A stretch of 64,000 bases of DNA from Glutamicibacter sp. MNS18. Its GTDB lineage: Bacteria > Actinomycetota > Actinomycetes > Actinomycetales > Micrococcaceae. The position numbers were made by a program, and so were the translations under genes. A model generated the notes under the pieces. It was given only the letters and a program-made list of their open reading frames with translations. It was not told where the DNA came from and did not search any database. Below, in pieces: positions 61,142-64,000 of this stretch; within the stretch, counting starts at the first letter, position 1; each line of letters opens with the position of its first letter. The DNA lies in NCBI RefSeq assembly GCF_026107515.2, contig NZ_JAPCHW010000003.1, positions 124,001 to 188,000 of the forward strand. Direction: 5' to 3'.

Positions 61142-61171
61142 TAATATTTGGGGGATTGCTATGCTGGGACC

Positions 61172-61819
61172 ATGAGCCCGAAAGAAGCCGATATCACGCT
61201 GACCACCCCGATGCTCAGGGCACTGGCCAACCCCTTGCGGCGCAGGATCTTCGATACGCTCACGGCCCTGGGGTCGGCCCGTGCGGCGGATCTGGCCCAG
61301 GCCTTGGATGTCGCGGCCAACAAGGTCAGCTTCCACCTGCGCGAGCTGGCCAAGGCCGGGATGATCGGCGAGGCCCCGGAGCTTGCGCGGGACAAGCGCG
61401 ACCGGGTGTGGCGCCCTACCGGGGAGGGGTTCACCACCGGCGAGCCGACCGCACGATCCGACCAGGGGCCGGCCAGTGCCATGAACGCCTACCTGAACCA
61501 GGTGGCCCATGACGAGAAACGCCGCCTCGAAGCCGCCCTGCGACACGCCCAGCGGCTCTACGGGCCCGATGCCGGCAAGCCGGCCAAGGCGCAGCTGTCG
61601 AACAGCAACCTGATGCTCACCGAGGACGAGGCCCATGAGCTGCTGCGCAGGCTGGGAGAAGTCATCCCGGCCTTCCGCGAGGACCTGGACAAGGGGCGGA
61701 TCCCCAGCGCGCAGCCGGCCGGTGAGCGCGAACTATGGCACTACTTCGGATTGCTCTCGGCCGAATCCCTGTTGAACGAGTCACATGAGGAAGCTGATTC
61801 GACACAAAACCCGACGTGA
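61172..61819 (+). CDS. ArsR-like winged-helix transcriptional regulator
   Basis: This 215-residue protein has an N-terminal ArsR-type winged helix ([23 protein letters not shown], then [24 protein letters not shown] and [22 protein letters not shown]). A C-terminal helical region of about 100 residues follows ([18 protein letters not shown] and [14 protein letters not shown]). It lacks the metal-binding cysteines of ArsR proper. It is divergent from an MFS exporter and is its likely repressor, with the tandem palindromes as operator. ATG 61172 is used; upstream TTG 61148 lacks a ribosome-binding site. Confidence 0.83.
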   Translation: MSPKEADITLTTPMLRALANPLRRRIFDTLTALGSARAADLAQALDVAANKVSFHLRELAKAGMIGEAPELARDKRDRVWRPTGEGFTTGEPTARSDQGPASAMNAYLNQVAHDEKRRLEAALRHAQRLYGPDAGKPAKAQLSNSNLMLTEDEAHELLRRLGEVIPAFREDLDKGRIPSAQPAGERELWHYFGLLSAESLLNESHEEADSTQNPT

Positions 61820-61928
61820 GCACAGCGCGAACGGTGCCGCTGAACTAAACTGGGGGTTGGCTGGCTGTGGCCAAGGTATGCCGCAAGCTATGAAGCCATT
61901 TTCGTTACGAAAGGTAGAACCCGAACTC

Positions 61929-63941
61929 ATGAGCGAGCAGCTGACTCTCACCATTGATGGCGAGCAGGTACAGGTGGACGCGGGAACCTCCGGTTTGCAG
62001 TACTACGCCGACCAGAAAGACGTCATTGTGATGCACGTCGACGGCGAACTGCGCGACCTGGCCCGCGAACTCGAAGCAGGCACCACCGTCACCCGCGTGA
62101 CCATCAGCGATCCGGAAGGGTTGGAGGTCCTGCGTCACTCAACGGCCCACGTCATGGCCCAGGCCGTGCAACAGCTGCGCCCGGATGCCAAGCTGGGCAT
62201 CGGCCCGTACATCACCGATGGTTTCTACTTCGACTTCGACGTGGACGAGCCCTTCACCCCGGAGGACCTGAAGCAGCTGGAAAAGATGATGCTGAAGATC
62301 GTCAACCAGAACCAGCTGTTCACCCGCCGCGCCGTCACCCCTGCCGAGGCCAAGGCCGAAATGGCCGACGAGCCGTACAAGTGCGAACTGCTGGCCAAGG
62401 CCGATTCGGATGACACCTCCGGAGAAGGCGTCAGCGTGGAAGTGGGTGCCGGGGAAACCACCATCTACGACAACGTGGATCGCAAGAGCGGCGAGGCCGT
62501 GTGGAAGGACCTGTGCCGCGGCCCGCACCTGCCGAACACCAAGCTGATCAAGAACGCCTTTGCGCTGACCCGCTCGGCGGCCGCCTACTGGCTGGGCAGC
62601 GAGAAGAACAAGCAGCTGCAGCGCATCTACGGCACCGCCTGGCCGTCCAAGGAAGACCTGAAGGCCTACCAGGAGCGCCTGGCCGAGGCCGAGCGCCGCG
62701 ACCACCGCAAGCTGGGCGCCGAACTGGACCTGTTCTCCTTCCCCGACGAGCTGGGATCCGGCCTGCCGGTGTTCCACCCCAAGGGTGGCATCATCAAGCG
62801 GGAGATGGAGGACTACGTCCGCGACCGTCATATCGAGGAGGGGTTCCAGTACGTGGGCACCCCGCACATCTCCAAGGACGGGTTGTTCCATACCTCCGGG
62901 CACCTGCCGTACTACGCGGACACCATGTTCCCGCCCCTGCATATCGATGAGGAGCGCGACGAACACGGCAATATCACCCGCCAGGGCCAGGAATACCGGC
63001 TGAAGGCCATGAACTGCCCGATGCACAACCTGATCTTCCGCGGCCGCGGCCGTTCCTACCGTGAGCTGCCGTTGCGCCTGTTCGAGTTCGGGCACGTCTA
63101 CCGCTACGAGAAGTCCGGCGTGGTGCACGGGCTGACCCGCGTGCGCGGGTTCGCCCAGGACGACTCGCACTCCTATGTCACCAAGGAGCAGGCCCCGGCC
63201 GAGGTCGAGCACCTGCTGAACTTCATGCTCTCGCTACTGCGCGACTTCGGCATGGAGGACTTCTACCTGGAACTGTCCACCCGCGATGACAGCGACAAGT
63301 TCATCGGCTCCGAGGAGCAGTGGGCCGAGGCCACCGAGGTCCTGGAGCGCGTGGCCACCGCCACCGGCGTGGACCTGGTCCCGGACCCGGGCGGTGCGGC
63401 CTACTATGGTCCGAAGATCTCGGTCCAGGCCAAGGACGCCATCGGGCGCACCTGGCAGATGGGCACCGTGCAGTACGACTTCAACCAGCCGGCCCGCTTC
63501 GGCCTGGAGTACCAGGCCGCCGACGGTTCGCGGCAGGAGCCGGTCATGATCCACGCGGCGAAGTTCGGCTCGATCGAACGCTTCCTGGGTGTGCTGACCG
63601 AGCACTACGCCGGGGCATTCCCGGCCTGGCTCGCACCGGTGCAGGTTCGCGCCATCCCGGTGGCCGAGGCCTTCAACGACTACCTGGCCGAGATCGTGGC
63701 CAAGCTGAAGGCCGAAGGCGTGCGTGTGGAGCTGGATGACTCCTCGGACCGTTTCCCGAAGAAGATCCGCAACGCATCCAAGGAGAAGGTGCCGTTCACG
63801 CTCATCGCCGGTGGCGAGGATGCCGAGGCCGGGGCCGTGTCCTTCCGTTTCCGTGATGGCAGCCAGGATAACCAGGTGCCGGTTGACGAGGCCGTGGCCC
63901 GGATCGTGACCGCGATCAAGAGCCGCGACAACAGCAACTAG
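61929..63941 (+). CDS. thrS: Threonyl-tRNA synthetase
   Basis: This class II aminoacyl-tRNA synthetase of 670 residues has an N-terminal TGS domain ([22 protein letters not shown]), an editing domain with the [11 protein letters not shown] motif (residues near 70), a catalytic core with zinc ligands in MNCPMH (cysteine), [11 protein letters not shown] (histidine) and [13 protein letters not shown] (histidine), and a C-terminal anticodon-binding domain ending in FRDGSQ. ATG 61929 matches the usual TGS start; ATG 61890 in frame is possible. The ribosome-binding site AAAGG is somewhat distant. Confidence 0.96.
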   Translation: MSEQLTLTIDGEQVQVDAGTSGLQYYADQKDVIVMHVDGELRDLARELEAGTTVTRVTISDPEGLEVLRHSTAHVMAQAVQQLRPDAKLGIGPYITDGFYFDFDVDEPFTPEDLKQLEKMMLKIVNQNQLFTRRAVTPAEAKAEMADEPYKCELLAKADSDDTSGEGVSVEVGAGETTIYDNVDRKSGEAVWKDLCRGPHLPNTKLIKNAFALTRSAAAYWLGSEKNKQLQRIYGTAWPSKEDLKAYQERLAEAERRDHRKLGAELDLFSFPDELGSGLPVFHPKGGIIKREMEDYVRDRHIEEGFQYVGTPHISKDGLFHTSGHLPYYADTMFPPLHIDEERDEHGNITRQGQEYRLKAMNCPMHNLIFRGRGRSYRELPLRLFEFGHVYRYEKSGVVHGLTRVRGFAQDDSHSYVTKEQAPAEVEHLLNFMLSLLRDFGMEDFYLELSTRDDSDKFIGSEEQWAEATEVLERVATATGVDLVPDPGGAAYYGPKISVQAKDAIGRTWQMGTVQYDFNQPARFGLEYQAADGSRQEPVMIHAAKFGSIERFLGVLTEHYAGAFPAWLAPVQVRAIPVAEAFNDYLAEIVAKLKAEGVRVELDDSSDRFPKKIRNASKEKVPFTLIAGGEDAEAGAVSFRFRDGSQDNQVPVDEAVARIVTAIKSRDNSN

Positions 63942-63970
63942 CCAGTTACCGAAAAGGGGGGTCCACCGGG

Positions 63971-64000
63971 ATGGACTACACGAACGATCGGGAGATCACC
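63971..64000 (+). CDS. Start of a downstream gene (possibly HIT family), truncated
   Basis: An ATG at 63971 begins MDYTNDREIT before the window ends. An AAAGGGGGG site lies at about 63953-63961. In actinobacteria thrS is often followed by a HIT-domain hydrolase gene, so that identity is suggested by synteny only. Too few residues are visible for recognition. Confidence 0.4.
   Translation, partial: MDYTNDREIT

Overview
The window is GC-rich and looks like chromosome from a mycothiol-using actinobacterium, most likely a member of the Micrococcaceae (Arthrobacter or Glutamicibacter relatives). The reasons are a mycoredoxin with a CGYC motif, a mycothiol-dependent formaldehyde dehydrogenase, a class Ib ribonucleotide reductase of the nrdHIE + nrdF type, a DUF6504-dnaE2 pair behind an actinobacterial SOS box, and a Cds1-like cysteine desulfhydrase. 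The genus is inferred from gene content only. No tRNA, rRNA, insertion sequence, prophage or CRISPR array was seen.

Positions 1-10500 hold housekeeping and accessory genes: an Lrp regulator, a HisC-like aminotransferase and an amino-acid permease (the last two with overlapping stop and start codons), an SDR, a tandem PhnB/VOC protein, an ABC-F ATPase, small hypothetical genes, a TspO-like membrane protein, a Cds1-like PLP enzyme and a DUF2249-cupin fusion. Positions 10600-15000 form a vitamin-B6 neighbourhood: two YggS (PLP-binding) paralogues flank a pyruvate:quinone oxidase, and the second is coupled to a pyridoxal kinase. Positions 15000-19640 hold nrdH-nrdI-nrdE and nrdF. Upstream lies a paired NrdR-box promoter preceded by a cluster of DnaA boxes.

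Positions 19700-32030 hold an MFS exporter, an FAD monooxygenase, a cold-shock protein, a thioredoxin-reductase-like flavoprotein divergent from an XRE-cupin regulator, a thioesterase, a small P-loop kinase, a lipoate-ligase-like protein, mycoredoxin, an HMCES/SRAP protein, a LicD-methyltransferase fusion, and the formaldehyde/mycothiol pair mscR plus a metallo-beta-lactamase-fold hydrolase.

Positions 32260-49730 are the most distinctive part: a catabolic island with three different KstD-like flavin dehydrogenases, three MHS-type proton symporters, a shikimate-dehydrogenase-like gene, LysR and IclR regulators, and a seven-gene operon (Gfo/Idh/MocA, TIM-barrel isomerase, aldo/keto reductase, flavoprotein, YciI, zinc alcohol dehydrogenase, flavoprotein). 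I infer import of polyhydroxylated cyclic acids followed by oxidation and ring desaturation, possibly to an aromatic product. The substrate is unknown and the canonical quinate/shikimate genes are incomplete here.

Positions 49800-53720 encode an M43 metalloprotease fused to an exact seven-repeat PLL-lectin-like propeller, a small unknown protein and an M28 peptidase, with no recognisable signal peptide on either peptidase. Positions 53900-57780 hold the SOS-controlled DUF6504-dnaE2 unit without imuA/imuB beside it. The right end carries a lipoprotein, a VOC protein, an orphan MbcA/ParS-like protein, an MFS transporter divergent from an ArsR-like regulator, thrS, and the first codons of a following gene.
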